Source: Campylorhamphus procurvoides
Taxonomy: Eukaryota; Chordata; Aves; Passeriformes; Dendrocolaptidae
Reading direction: 5' to 3'
Length of the DNA: 64,000 nucleotides
NCBI GenBank assembly: GCA_013396655.1
Contig: WBMV01000085.1
Coordinates: forward strand, 62,001-126,000
A model generated the notes under the pieces. That model did not search any database and had not been told where the DNA came from. It saw nothing but the letters and a program-made list of their open reading frames with translations. The position numbers and the translations under genes are program-made. Positions 25,301-36,880 of the stretch are shown piece by piece. Every line of letters starts with the position of its first letter. Within the stretch, counting starts at the first letter, position 1.

Positions 25301-28300
25301 AAGAACCAAGCGGCTGTGCAGCTAATTGTTTGTCTGTGAAAGTCTGATAGACTGCATGATAGTGCAAGTGATATGTATCTAAACCAAAAGAGAAATCACT
25401 TACTGATACCTTAATTGCAATCATTTGTATGGCTAAAGAAATAAGTTGTTCCCTTAAGACTCCAGGCAGCAATGTGTAACTTTCAGCATCCCGTGTATGT
25501 ATTTTGTAAGGACACAGCCTCCAGCCCGGTCAAACAATGGGTGTGAGATCCTTGAAGGAACTGTCATACTCCGAAGTATAACATTTCAGTGAACAAAGGA
25601 AAATACTAATTGTGCTCTCGTACAAAACCAAAGTCAAATGTTGCCGTGGGTATGCTTCTGATTGCTTGGATCCCACCAGCTACTTCTGATAGAATAGCTA
25701 TCTGGGAAGGAAGCATTTGTATTTATTTACAGGCATCTGAGAAACACAGAGTCACAAAATGGAAAGGGTAGAACAAAGAGATGGGTGGGGGATGAGGGAC
25801 AGGGCAAGGTTTGCTTTGCTTGGTTTCCCTTTTCAACTTAAATTTTGTATTTCAGTACTGAGACAGCAAATGGTTAACAGTCAAAGACAAAACCCACTGT
25901 GACCGTCAGGTCTCTGTGCAATCATCAGCAGAACTAGCTATTCTAGCCAATTTAATAGCTTGAAAATGAACTCATTAGTGGTCTTTTATCAGTGGAAAAA
26001 AGTCTATTAAATCCGGATGTGTGAAGAAGCAGTACGGAGGCTCATTTCCATCCCACTTGTGACCTGAACAAATCAGAGAAATGCTTTTCAAGGAACAGGG
26101 TCAGGCTTGACTGCAATAAGATATTTTCTACACACAGCACCCAACTTGTATCTTCCCTTCAAGTTTCTGATGCAGTTAATTTTAATTTACAGTCTATTTG
26201 TCGCTCCCCACATCTCTCCCTCTCACCTCCTTCCCAGTACCACTGTCATCCATAAACATGTGGGCTGTTTATACTTTATAAAGAGAAAATGTACTACAGT
26301 CTGTTGGATTTTTGATAAACCTGCCCAGTGATGGCCCTCTGACAGCTGTGGACTCCACTTCTCACTGGCTGAGGCAGTAAGTGAAGATTCAGATACTCAT
26401 CTGGAAACTAAGGACCGCAGCGGAATGAAACTGATTTGCATCAGTTTGTGATCCAGCCAGAGCTATGGGCAGAAGCAACACAGTCCAACCTTCTTTCTGC
26501 CCCTTTGAAGAACAGAAAACCAAATGTGAAGTGTTTGACATGTACTTCTCCCAAAAGAGGCAAAAGTACTGTTTCTGTCAGGATATTGACATTGCTCTGG
26601 GATTCTCTCAAAATTATCTATAAGTATCTTTTCTACAGTTTTTGCATCTGCTTTGATGCACAGCCTTAGGTGAGCTAACAAACCTGAGACTAAGGTGGTA
26701 TATCTGTGAGATAATGGTAATAGTCCACGGTCCACGGTGAGTTTTAAATCTTCAGCTTCTTGAGGGGACAAGCATTTAAGGACTGTCATTGACAAAAATA
26801 TTCAAAAACCATCTCAGGCCTTGCCATGAACGAGTTAATTATCTTTATAGGACTAAATCTAAAAGCAACTGTTTCAGACACTTCTAAAGTACTGCATTTC
26901 CACAAGGAGTGATACTACTGTTCCTAGAGAGCTGTATGCTGTCACTTCATGCATAGTGAAATAGCATTGTTTTCAACACTCTGTGGGAAAGGCTGTTTCA
27001 TTTTTCCTTGCAACTATTTGGTCAAAAGTTAAACTTGTAATGGAATTAAATTATTTTTTTTAATTTAATTCCAGACATTTTATGCACATGTATTTAAACT
27101 TGCATTACTTAATAATATACTAGGATTACTTAATGGCTTCTCATCCTGCCCTGAAACATAACCCTATTATTCCACTCTTAGCTCTCTTATGAAAAGAAAA
27201 TCCCAGCTATGATAAATTCCTTTAAAATGATGCTGGGATTTTACAGTGAGTCTGTGGGCTAGTTTGAGACCACCAAACTCATTTACTGCTGTCTGTTAAA
27301 CCAAGCATGAATCATAGATCTCTGGGGTGGAAATTTGCTTTATTAACCCCCTGGATCACCCAGCTACCAAGGCAACGGTTTTCTACAATGAGTAATTCCA
27401 TAACTGAAGCATCAGCCACATGAAACCCAAATCCCTTGATTAGAACAGGGGCTGGTGAACCTCAGACTGGGCACATAAATACTTCCCAGAAGTTTGTTTA
27501 GCTCTTAGTTGAAGCTGTTCTCCTTCACTTGCTTTGAAAGGAGCAAAATTGAAAATTGCTCCCCAGCCCACTTTGCCAGCCCAGAGCCTGCCTGATAACT
27601 TGATTCACATGGTCTCAGCCTCACAGCACACTGCAACAATTCTCCTGTCATTGCCTTGTGTGCTCCTTCGTGCATGCCCCTGTCCTGGGGGAGGCCCGTC
27701 AGCCCAGGATATCTGGCCATATTATTAGCTTGTCTTGTAGATGCTGAGAGAGAGCCTATTGTGCACTTTATTGTGCATCACAAGACAAGACATGGGATAT
27801 TTTATCTCATGCAGTCCAAACTTGAATAAATTTGGAATTAAGACTAAGTGTTTATTTAATATTTTAAGGTAAGCAGCAATTTCCTTTACCTAGGAAAAAC
27901 ATTCCACCCTGTTAGGACTTCTTATGTCTGATTTAATTACTGAATCTCTCTCAAAGGCACAAAAAATTAGGCACAGAATTACAAGAATGTGATGGAAAAT
28001 CCTGTTGGACACATAATCTGTCTGATTTCTGGTGTTAAGATTTGTGTCCCTGTGCAGCAGTAGTTGTCCTGCAGCATAGGCAGAGCACCCTTAGATAGGT
28101 ACTATTATTACAGCGCATTGCTCAATATCTGTTTTCTCACTGAAGCTTTTGACACACTGTAAATTTGTTTGTAAAATTCCACTGTGCTTTACTTAGCACA
28201 TCTATAGAACGGCAGACATGTGCATTTGTTGCTGAGAAGTAATTTTATGTTATCTGTAGTCCCATTTTTATGTTTCAAAGTCTTTCTCCACACATCACTG

Positions 28301-28522
28301 GGAATGTTAAACTCTCACAAAGCAAGGGGAGAGAGCCATTTAAATAACATGCATACAGATAGCATGCTGGCTTCTATTCTTTGTTCTCACAAAGTATGTA
28401 CTGTACAAGAAAAGAACATGGTCACCTATCCCCTTGCTTGAGAAACTGTCATTCCTAATTCATTTACACAGGGTACTTAAGATGCCTTGAGCAAAGTGAA
28501 ATAGCTTTAAAGGAAAATTAAT
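16346..28522. other. Unique sequence, no gene seen
   Basis: Twelve kilobases of AT-rich sequence without a recognisable coding exon, RNA gene or long interspersed repeat. Simple-sequence patches include a GGTTT-like tract at 18678-18720, homopolymer T runs near 20865 and 21450, and A/T-rich segments around 27040-27120. Palindromic items are a 10-bp inverted repeat at 20699-20708/20729-20738, the 12-base palindrome CCCTTGCAAGGG at 24831-24842, and a 13-bp hairpin at 27041-27073 (listed separately). A 110-codon minus-strand frame at 26463-26795 lacks splice context or known motifs. Old repeats beyond recognition may be present. Confidence 0.5.
27041..27073. repeat. Perfect 13-bp inverted repeat with T7 loop
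   Basis: Bases 27041-27053 (TGGAATTAAATTA) are the exact reverse complement of 27061-27073 (TAATTTAATTCCA), separated by seven T residues. On the plus strand this gives a long AT-rich stem closed by a T7 loop. The arms are mostly A and T, so chance is more likely than for the hairpins at 2497 and 57099. Confidence 0.85.
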
Positions 28523-29125
28523 CTAGTTTGACTGGAGAAAACTAGTGATTTTTTTTTCTGGAAGTGTAATACATTTGTTAAAGAAAGAGGTTATGCTGCT
28601 TAGTGTAGGACTCAACAAAGTCCTTTGCCATGCTTTCACCTCCCCATGGTGGATAGATGACAGCACAGGCAGCACCAAGCACCATCCAAGCCACAGGGGT
28701 GGGCTGGATGCTCCTGTCATTGCTGACCTTCGGTTTGGATCTGGACTGGGTAGGCTTGTGCAAGGTGAAAGGTGGTGTCCTTGCCCACTGGTGGGAGAGA
28801 GACCTGACCTACCCAGCCCCAATGGTGGCAGGGCAGTGGTGCCAGTTTGGGATGTCTCCCAGTAAACAAATTGAGAGAAATGAAGGAGCAAGTCCTCTGT
28901 GATCAAGAGGGAGGACCAGTTTGACAGAGTGGCCACTGCTGAGAAACTGAAACACTCAGGAGTGAGCTTCCCATATTGACTCCCCAGGATGTTACCTGTG
29001 GCCCTGCCTGAGCTAGGCCTATGGAGCAGACACCTTGAAGGACAGTTTAACCTCTTCTGGGCAAGAGAGTTGCAGAAGAGTTGTGTTTTGAGTGAGAACT
29101 TAGTCCTGCCAGCTTTTCTTCTCAC
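28523..29125 (-). other. 200-codon open frame, unrecognised, probably not a gene
   Basis: This is the longest open frame in the window, in a locally GC-rich block (about 28600-29160) that ends at a G-rich stretch (CCGGGGCCGGGGGGG, near 29145-29158). The translation is rich in serine, leucine and proline. It has a hydrophobic-to-aromatic middle (residues roughly 60-90) but no motif or signal I recognise. Open frames also exist on the opposite strand across the same bases, which is the pattern expected when local GC content lowers stop-codon frequency. No TATA box, Kozak context or poly(A) signal ties it to a transcript. It could be a decayed LTR, a long non-coding RNA exon, or unique sequence. 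Confidence 0.12.
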
Positions 29126-29546
29126 ACCTCAGGGAGCTCCATTCCCGGGGCCGGGGGGGTTTGTTGAAAGATTTTGACTTTGCTGCTCTGTGAATAGGGA
29201 CTTAAAGCAGTGATTTTTTTAGGGACACTAGTGGAAGTCCATTGGAGAAATTAACACAGTATTTTCCATTAAACTTTTCAATTTTCTTCTTTTATGGAGG
29301 GGAGAGAAACAGTACTGACATGTTCTTCTGACATATACTGCTCTCTGCCAGTGGGGTGGCAGTGTCAGTGTCCCATTCCTCAAAATAACTCTTGAGAGTA
29401 ATTAATGGCTAATGTATCAGAGTATTAACCCTTCTTTATGCGGCTGCATACTTTCGAGAATGCTAAAACTGTCTTTCTAATGGTCATATGGTGGTATTTA
29501 ATGATGGTGCATAACAGCAAGATCACTATTTGTAGAGGGTTTTTTA

Positions 29547-29650
29547 TTATAGAATCATAAAATGGTTTGGATTGGAAGGGACCTTAAAGATCATCTAGTT
29601 CCAAGCCCCCTACTATGGGCAGGGACACCTTCTGCTAGAGCAGGATAATG
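29547..29650 (-). mobile_element. CR1 3' end fragment, minus strand
   Basis: About 100 bases of CR1 3' end in antisense orientation. The tail octamer remnant TATAGAATCATAAAATGG is at the left, followed by GGAAGGGACCTTAAAGATC and then CTATGGGCAGGGACACCTT, ending around CTAGAGCAGGATAATG. It is strongly 5' truncated. Its conserved block matches the same subfamily type as the copy at 39560. It faces a plus-strand CR1 end 54 bases away. Confidence 0.92.
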
Positions 29651-29703
29651 TTTCCTTTGAAAAACAATGAGTTTTTAAAGGCTGATTTCTCTCATTTGTA
29701 TTT

Positions 29704-29760
29704 ATGGACTTGATGATCTTAAAGACCTTTTCCAACCTTAATGATTCTGTAATTCTATGG
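29704..29760 (+). mobile_element. CR1 3' end fragment, plus strand
   Basis: The last 55 or so bases of a CR1 in sense orientation: GGACTTGATGATCTTAAAG, then CCTTTTCCAACCTTAATGATT, closing with TGTAATTCTATGG, a version of the ATTCTATG tail. The wording of this end (ACTTGATGATCTT, CCAACCTTAATG) differs from that of the neighbouring minus-strand copy (CTAGATGATCTTTAAGGTCC in sense). The two therefore look like separate insertions from different CR1 subfamilies. Confidence 0.9.
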
Positions 29761-29860
29761 AAAATATTTGGACTTTTGTCCTGAAAATTTATTCCAGGGA
29801 AAAGTAAGAGCAATAGTCCATTTTAAAATTGCAAATAAACAAACAAAAACAACACAAAAA

Positions 29861-29952
29861 AACCACCAAAACCAAACCAAACCAAAAACCACTACCACCC
29901 AAATCCCAGGATGTATGTTTGTTAGGTTTTTGTTTTGGTTTTTTTTTTTTTT
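29861..29952. repeat. CCAAA-type simple repeat facing a GGTTTT tract
   Basis: An A/C-rich tract built of AACC, CCAAA and related units (29861-29890) is followed 34 bases later by a G/T-rich tract ending in a long T run (29925-29952). Bases 29875-29890 and 29925-29940 are reverse complements at 15 of 16 positions, so the strand could fold back on itself. Both tracts lie just to the right of the CR1 pair. Confidence 0.8.
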
Positions 29953-29960
29953 GAAACTCA

Positions 29961-32900
29961 CGTGAGTTGTCATTGAAAAAATAATCTAGATATTATGCTG
30001 CTTTTTAGAAGCAAGGTGAAGCGTCTTCAGTCTTTATTTTTGGACTAAAAAAATTAAATTTTATCCTGGGTCAGTGAAGATTTATTATTTGGAAAATATT
30101 GAAGCAAAAGCAGTTTAGAAAAATAAGGGAATTTATACATATATATTTAAAAAACAAAACCTAGAGTATGTGTATATATATCATCTCTTTGTTGTCTTTA
30201 TAGCTCTTCAAATCACCCTGCCACAGAGCATCACATGGATATTTAGAATTAGGCATTGCAACATACCTAAGATACTTATTCTGGTAGTTCACCCCAAAAT
30301 GCATTGAGTGAATCCTCCCAAATGTCCAGGCCAGTACCTATCCCTGTAATGTTCCCTTCTTTGCAAACATAAGAGGTCTGTGTATGCTAACATAGACTCA
30401 GTGTTACACTGCTTGCACTGGTTGCACAGCATCTGTTGTGCAGGTTAATGTGTGTTAGATAGCAGCAACAAAAAAATGTGTATTTTTTTAGACACAAATC
30501 TTTCTGGGTTCTGATATGAATTCTCTAACATACCCATCATATATATTATACATTATACCTTTAAGAGCTTAATACTCTTAAAGAAACACATCGTATATAT
30601 GTTCACATGGTCATCCTGAGAGTCACATCCTTATATTTAGTAATTACTGATTTTGTATATAACCTAACATTATTATTTTAAAGTTTTAATAACTATGCGG
30701 GTTTATAATTTATTGTCATATTAGCATCTCATTATTATAGTTATGCTGAGTGCATTGGATTTTTCTCTCTTCCCTGTTCTGCTGACCAACTGGCTGTTCC
30801 CTGTGCAATTCAAGAAACACTTAAAGAAAATGTACCTTTTGTTGTGCTTTGATGGGGAGTGAGCAGAAAGCATTAGTCAGTCTGATGAGATGGTTTTGAA
30901 CTGTTGCATAAAGCCCCAAACAATGGTGAATTCCACCTTCTTAAAAAAAAAAAAAAGACGCATCTCATTAGTCCTTTGCTGTCATTTCCTGCAGGTTATC
31001 AGCTTTAGAGAACTCCTTTGAAGTGTCATATAGCTGGTTTTAAAATAGGAAGAAATTATCTTGAAACTTTTAAAGAATATTGGCATTTTTCCTTTAACAA
31101 ATTAGAAGCTGAACGAAGACAATTGGAAAAAAAAGTCTCGTCTCGCCTCCCTGCTCCATCAAAATGCTGTCCTTTAGGCAAGATCTTTCAGGGATATACT
31201 GTTTCCTGACTGTTATGTCTTATACCATAGAGAAGCACCTATGAAAAGCTGAGAACAGCAATGTTGTTCCACGAGTCTGCAGACTACTGTAAGTATTAAT
31301 ATGGTCATATAAATATTCCTAAATAAATTGCAATGACACTGGAAAATGACAGTAGTGTCTGATAATGACTTAGGTTTCTGAGACCCCAATGTCAGAATTT
31401 TCTTGTTCAGACAGATGAATTTCATACAACTGTTATAGACAGACACAGAAAATATAGTAGTTGTAACTCTTGTGTTGCTCCTGTCTAATAAGACTGAGCT
31501 CTGGTAAACTGATTGCATGATTATTTTGATTTAAAGGAAAGAGAGGTCATATTTTTCCTGAATAGAATTGTGTCTAAAGAAGGACATATTATGTAACGCT
31601 GTCTGCATTTAAGGACCAAAAGGGTCTTAAGATAGTATTGATTTAATCTGATGAGTAGGTTTTCTGTTGCAGCCATTATTAATTGTAGTGATCACTAGAG
31701 CACGGAATATTCTCTTTATTCCTGAAAATTATTTTGTCATAATGAGTTCATTCTGACTTCAGCCTACGTTTTTAAAGCCACTGTGAGTCCTGGGCAGCAG
31801 AGTCTGAAAGGTGAGATACCCAGCTCACAAAAATGTATTGCCATACCAGAGGAATGCACAGAGCACAAGTGTTAATGTATGAGTGACAGTAAATTACTCA
31901 GGCTCCATTTGAGCTGCATCACAATCTGGCTGGTAAAGAGCAGAGCTGGGAGGAACCATCTCAGAGATGCTGCTGCCAGTGGCAGCCACAAGTAGGGAAA
32001 GGCACAGTACAGCTTTGGGTGAACTCAGCAACTCCTGAAACTGTACTGTAGCTGGGGCTCCAAGGTTGTTGTCTCCAAAATTGTTTTCCCCGTAGCAGAT
32101 GGGACACGTCAGCTTTCAGGTAACTAAAAGCCACTCAACTGTCTCTACTATTAACTCCTATGCTTTACATTTCTCTTCTGTGTTTGATGTAATGGAATCT
32201 CTCTAGAGGACTAACGTAAATAAATTTTTCCCTGTGATTGGAATTCCAGCACCACTTTGTAAGGTGCAAGAAGAGATGAAGTGTGAGTCACTTTCTATCA
32301 GGCCTTTGTTCCATTTATTCTCTTTGCTTTCCTGATCAGTTATCTTCGAACAAGAGTGAACTCTTTTGAACAAGCATCCATTCATTCATTTTAGTACATT
32401 CATTTATCTCCTGTGGATAGGAGGCCTAAAGATATTTCATTAACGAAGCATGTGAAAATGAACCAAGTGGACACAAAAGTTATTAAGTAATTTTCATGTT
32501 TCTCGGGTATCATGGTTGTACAAAATAGTTTGGACAGATTAAGAACACACTTTATCCCAAATGCTAATTGAACGAACGTGGAAGTCAAATTATTTAGCAG
32601 GCTCTGTAGCACACACCACTCACATCTGTCTGCTGTGGGTTGAAAGCAATGCAAGAATTGATGGCTTTGGCTCGCCAGGCTCAAGCCACAGACACTTATC
32701 TGAATGGGGAATACTCACTTGCAATAGCAGAAGGAGTGTCTGTCATGTCAGATATGCAACTGTTAGCAAACAGCTTGTCATAGTAACATTTGAACTGTTC
32801 TTTTAATGTACAGAGTACAGAGGAAAACTCCAGCAATACAACTTTGTAGCATAAAAGGGAACATATACATTAGAAATACTCGTCTTGCAAATAAAAAGAG

Positions 32901-33460
32901 ACTGCGATTTGCGAGTACTACTTTTATTATGAAAAGCTAAGAGTGACCCTGTGGCTCCCAGCAGAGGAATGTGTAGCTAGTCCTGTGTCTTTGACAATGG
33001 CTGGTTGAGGACATGAGTGCAGAGAATCTGCTGCTCTGAATTGTCTCTCACCACCCACTGACCGGCAGCAGAAGCATTTCCTGAACTAGACATAGTAGTT
33101 TCCACTGCAGGAATAACAGGAAATAAAAAGGTGTTGGGTAAATGACTTGATTAATGTACAGAAATTGTGCAGCTCAAGACTAATCTGTATGATTGCATAA
33201 AACCAGAGCCCACTGATTTCAGAGCCCTTTGGAGTTTACTGTATATGTGCTACTCTTCCTAGAGCTGCCTTGGTGTAATTTTCCAGGTTTCACCTGATTT
33301 ATGTGTCCTTGTCTGCAAGTGCTAAATATCCTCCAATCATAGAATTTAGCTGCTAATCCCAGTCCCTGTGACCACTTTTTTCTTTTTCACTGTGTGCTTC
33401 ATTCTTTTGCCTGGATTCAGTTTTCAGAAAACTCTCCCTGTTCTGCTCCTCCTGTTTTAC
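29961..33460. other. Unique AT-rich sequence, no gene seen
   Basis: No recognisable gene or long repeat. Small features are alternating A/T tracts near 30138-30180, a 9-bp perfect hairpin at 30559-30583 (CTTTAAGAG / CTCTTAAAG, 7-base loop), and an A14 run at 30943-30956. A pyrimidine-rich stretch ending in TAG at 31105 is followed by a short charged frame (AERRQLEKK) that I do not count as an exon. Confidence 0.5.
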
Positions 33461-33596
33461 CTCTTGAGCAACACGAAGTGTCTCAGCATCTCGTTTCTCT
33501 ACATTGCACACTACATTTAGAGCACTAATCGGACCTGCAGATCTTCCCATACTTAGCTGTTCCTGTTTAAAAATCTTTTGGGATACTCTTTTCAAT
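33461..33596 (-). other. Candidate coding exon, minus strand (weak)
   Basis: The minus strand is open from a TAA at about 33637-33635 through about 33353. The open frame reads like a soluble, charged protein: VSQKIFKQEQLSMGRSAGP, ALNVVCNVEKRDAETLRVAQE and then a lysine/glutamate-rich run. A good donor match, CAAGAG/GTAAAA, lies at 33461/33460. The acceptor side (CTACATTTAAG/AG near 33597) is weak, with a poor pyrimidine tract. If the donor is not used, the frame continues to a stop near 33353. I recognise no family and see no partner exon nearby on this strand. Chance remains the simplest reading. Confidence 0.15.
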
Positions 33597-33738
33597 CTCT
33601 TAAATGTAGGTAATGTTCTATTTTTTGATGGTATTTACCAGTGTATTTTATTTTCCTTGAACAAATGCTTCAGTACAGGCCTCTATTCTCCTCTTACTAT
33701 AGATTACAATTTAATGAGCTTTAATAAGCTTAGATGCT

Positions 33739-33753
33739 GAGAGAGAGAGAGAG

Positions 33754-33812
<59 letters not shown>
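33739..33812. repeat. Compound microsatellite (GA)9(TAGA)14
   Basis: Nine GA units at 33739-33756 run directly into fourteen perfect TAGA units at 33757-33812, followed by TTCTG. A perfect tetranucleotide array of this length is usually length-polymorphic. The open frames across it (repeating LSIY in translation) are artefacts of the repeat. Confidence 0.98.
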
Positions 33813-33813
<1 letters not shown>

Positions 33814-36229
33814 TCTGTTTCCTACATTTAATATAAAGTGTTGCCATGGAGATAAGTTCTCTATCTGACAAGTGACAAATAAGCCAAAGAAGATATTGCC
33901 AAAGTAGTTCAAAGATTGGAAATGTGATATTAAAAGAACTTTTTGCCACTGAGCTAAATTATTTATTTTGCTGCTCTTTTTGCTGTTCTGTTTTTCCCCT
34001 TCTCTCTTGAAGCAACTTAAACATCTCCACTCCTGACAGGACTGACAGGATGCCCTATTGCTGTCTTTCCCAGTTCTGCTCCAGGAACTGGATTGCATGT
34101 TAGTCAGCAGTGGAACTGCCATTTGTCTCCTTTGTCTTGCTGTCTGCTCCCTCATCATCAAAGTCTGAAAGTCTTTACTTCATCACAGACCCATCATTTG
34201 GGTGTTTTTGTGATCCTACATCTAGAAGTTCATTGTGCAGCACTGCAGGAATTGTACCAGTTGGGATAACTCATAAACTTGCCTCATTCTGGGATTTACA
34301 GACTCATCATTTTAGCTTGTCCTTGGTACTTCTCCAAAGCTCTTTGCCATTGTGTGAGTAACTCTACTGGATTAACAATTTAGGATTTTGTTCTTGGGGT
34401 TTTCTGGTTTAATTGGTTAGATGGATTGAATAATATTTTTAAAATATCCACTTGTCAGGGTAGAGCTAGACACTTGTCATCCTGAGCATGCTCAGGCACG
34501 CGCTGAAGCACTGAAGTCAAAATTTATCTCTTTTACCTCCTTATAGCCCTTGTGAGCACTGCCATAGATTTAACCCCTGACACAACAGTGATGGCTGTGC
34601 ACTCAGAGGGAATAGAACAAGGTGGTCTTCTCAGCAGTGGAAATGGCATGCAGAGTGGGAGTAGCGCATGGAACTTTCCCCCAATGCTTCCCATTGACCA
34701 CTGAGCCTCATATGAAAAGAGACATTTTCTGAGATGATAATTAACTTATTTTTACTTTGCAAAAGGCTCCCATGCAAAGGGCTGTGCCTTACTAAACCAG
34801 TCACTATTCTGGCACAAATCACTACCTTCCATCTTTGGTGTGTGCACATCAGCACAATTTATTTGTTTCCAGAATTAAGTGACTGAAATTCATGTCTGTG
34901 ATGTAAATGACAGCAGTCTAAAGGAAAGTTCTGGCTCACAGGAAAGGACATGGCAGAGTTTTTATAGCAAAGCTCAATGAACCACTAGTTCAGGAAACCT
35001 GAAATTCCCTCCTGCCTAACTAGGAAAGCTCACTGCTATCTTTATTGCATATTTCTTTAAATTTGGAAGGTGAACAGATTTGAGTTAGAGTGAAGTGGTG
35101 CTACTCCAAGTATACAAGGCATATTTCTCAAATTCATCAGAACGGTGCAAACAGCATTTATATTTATAGAAAATTTGCAAACTCTGGTTTTTTTGAGGGG
35201 GGGAGGGGACCCAAATATTGACTACTCTCCAATCGTATTCATTTAATCAGCAGAATAATTTGTCACCTCACAAAATGTTACTTCTTCCCTAGTTTGATGG
35301 TCTAAGCCATATAGGAAAGTCATAGCCTAACTGGTTCCTCTGTTATTCTGGTCTCCAACCAAAATTACTCTAATTTAACAAAATAATTTTATGTTATTAT
35401 TAAACACTCATTTGTAATGTGTCTGATTTTAACAAAAAAATCTAAATCTGTCACAGGAAATCCAAATTCAAAGTAGGAAAAATGCAACTAAGTACTGAAT
35501 GGAGTTCTTAATTTCATGTAACTATCAGGAGAAGCACTACTCTTTGGTGTTCTCAGTAACAATTGAATTACAAAGAGCTGAGAATTCAGGAGCAAGGAGG
35601 CAAGACGAATAGGATGGGTATATGTCATGTAAGAGAGAAAGAAGAACAACATTTCTGATATTTACATTTAATAGTTCTTGAATATTTTTGTTTAAAATTA
35701 ATTAGTCACATGAAAATCTTGTGGTCCATACTCACAACTATTCTTACAAACCTTCTTTCAGTTGTGAATGTTCACATTTTTGGAATTGATTTTTCATGTT
35801 TGAAGGTATCAGTTCAAACCACTTAGTTTCACTTGGCTTCACACCAGAGCTATTAAAATTCCTGTCATTATCTTTCTTTGCCATAAATTGGAAGAGATTT
35901 GGGGAATATTCAGTGCAACTGAACCAAGTTTCTAAAAAGAATTTGATTATTTCAAGATTTCTTGTCGATGTTTTACATATGAAATTTTTTAATAATGGTC
36001 TAAAATATATGTGGAAAATGTTTCTGATTTTTTTCATTGAGCAGTGTTAATGTGCCAGAGTAAATCATGCTTAATCATTCCCAAAGAAAAATAAATATCG
36101 TGCTAGTCATAAATTAACTACCTTAATGATGAAGCTGCATCTGACTGTTATAGAGGATTCTCATTCCAGCATTCTTTTCTAAATTTTAGGAAATTATTAT
36201 ATGAGGATATTGTATTAGGAAAAATTCAA
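33813..36229. other. Unique sequence, no gene seen
   Basis: No recognisable exon or repeat family. A few short open frames (for example 34110-34361 plus and 35744-36037 minus) lack splice context and known motifs. A G-rich patch (GAGGGGGGGAGGGGAC) lies near 35195-35210. Confidence 0.5.
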
Positions 36230-36880
36230 AAATCATGGTTGAAAGAAGCCTCATGAGGGCTCCAGTCCAACCTCCTATTCAAAACAAACCTGTGGCCAGC
36301 ATTGGACTACGTCAGCATGGATATGTGTAGCCAAAGATGTTACCTTCACAGCCTTGTTCTGTCTTGTTTCATATCAAGGAGAATTTGGCTCTGTCACCTT
36401 TGTAAATCCCCTTCAGGTAGTCATAGGATGCTACTAGATCACCCCTGAGCCTTTCCTTCCCCAGACCAAGCAGCCTCACCTGTCTAACAACCCATGCTTT
36501 AGGCCCTGGACCATCTGTGTAGCCTTGATCTGTGCTCTCCAGTTTCTTGGAATAACTCTTAAACAGGGAGGTGGCCAGAAACTAGGATCTACTACCCAAA
36601 TTCCTCTTCAGGCAGCCCTGTGTACATTTTGCTTTATTTGCAAATTATTTGCCACTCAGCGTCCATCACTACCCAAGGTTCTCTCCAGCAGCGCTGGTAC
36701 TCAGCCCTCCCAGTGGATAATCCTGGCTGGTACAGAGAATTTCACTTACTGAACCCTGTGAGATGCTTCAGATTTTCCAAAGTGGTTTCTTCAACCCTTA
36801 TCTTCTAGAGGACAAGTCAGTCACCCTAACCTGGGATCATTTGCAAGGATGCAATTCTGTCTCATTGAGTTGTAGAAGGA
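36230..36880 (-). mobile_element. Old, diverged CR1 3' region, minus strand
   Basis: The order of landmarks is that of an antisense CR1, but divergence is much higher than at 15728. The left end reads like a CR1 terminus (CATGGTTGAAAG, then CTCCAGTCCAACCTCC). Next come AGATCACCCCTGAGCC and TTCCCCAGACCAAGCAGCC, the counterpart of the CCTGAGCCTTCTCTTCTCCAGGCT region. GTTCTCTCCAGCAGCGCTGG further right resembles the CCCTCTCGGCAGGGCTGC region. The tail octamers are gone. It likely belongs to an ancient CR1 subfamily. Both boundaries are approximate. Confidence 0.65.

Noticed and set aside
31090..31210. A coiled-coil exon after a TTTCCTTTAACAAATTAG acceptor-like site
   Set aside because: The frame is short, partly driven by an A8 run, and has no donor or family match.
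33335..33365. A CR1 tail-like word (AATCATAGAATTTAG)
   Set aside because: No CR1 sequence follows in either direction.
33704..34161. Open frames with repeated LSIY units on the minus strand
   Set aside because: They are the translation of the TAGA/GA microsatellite and have no coding support.
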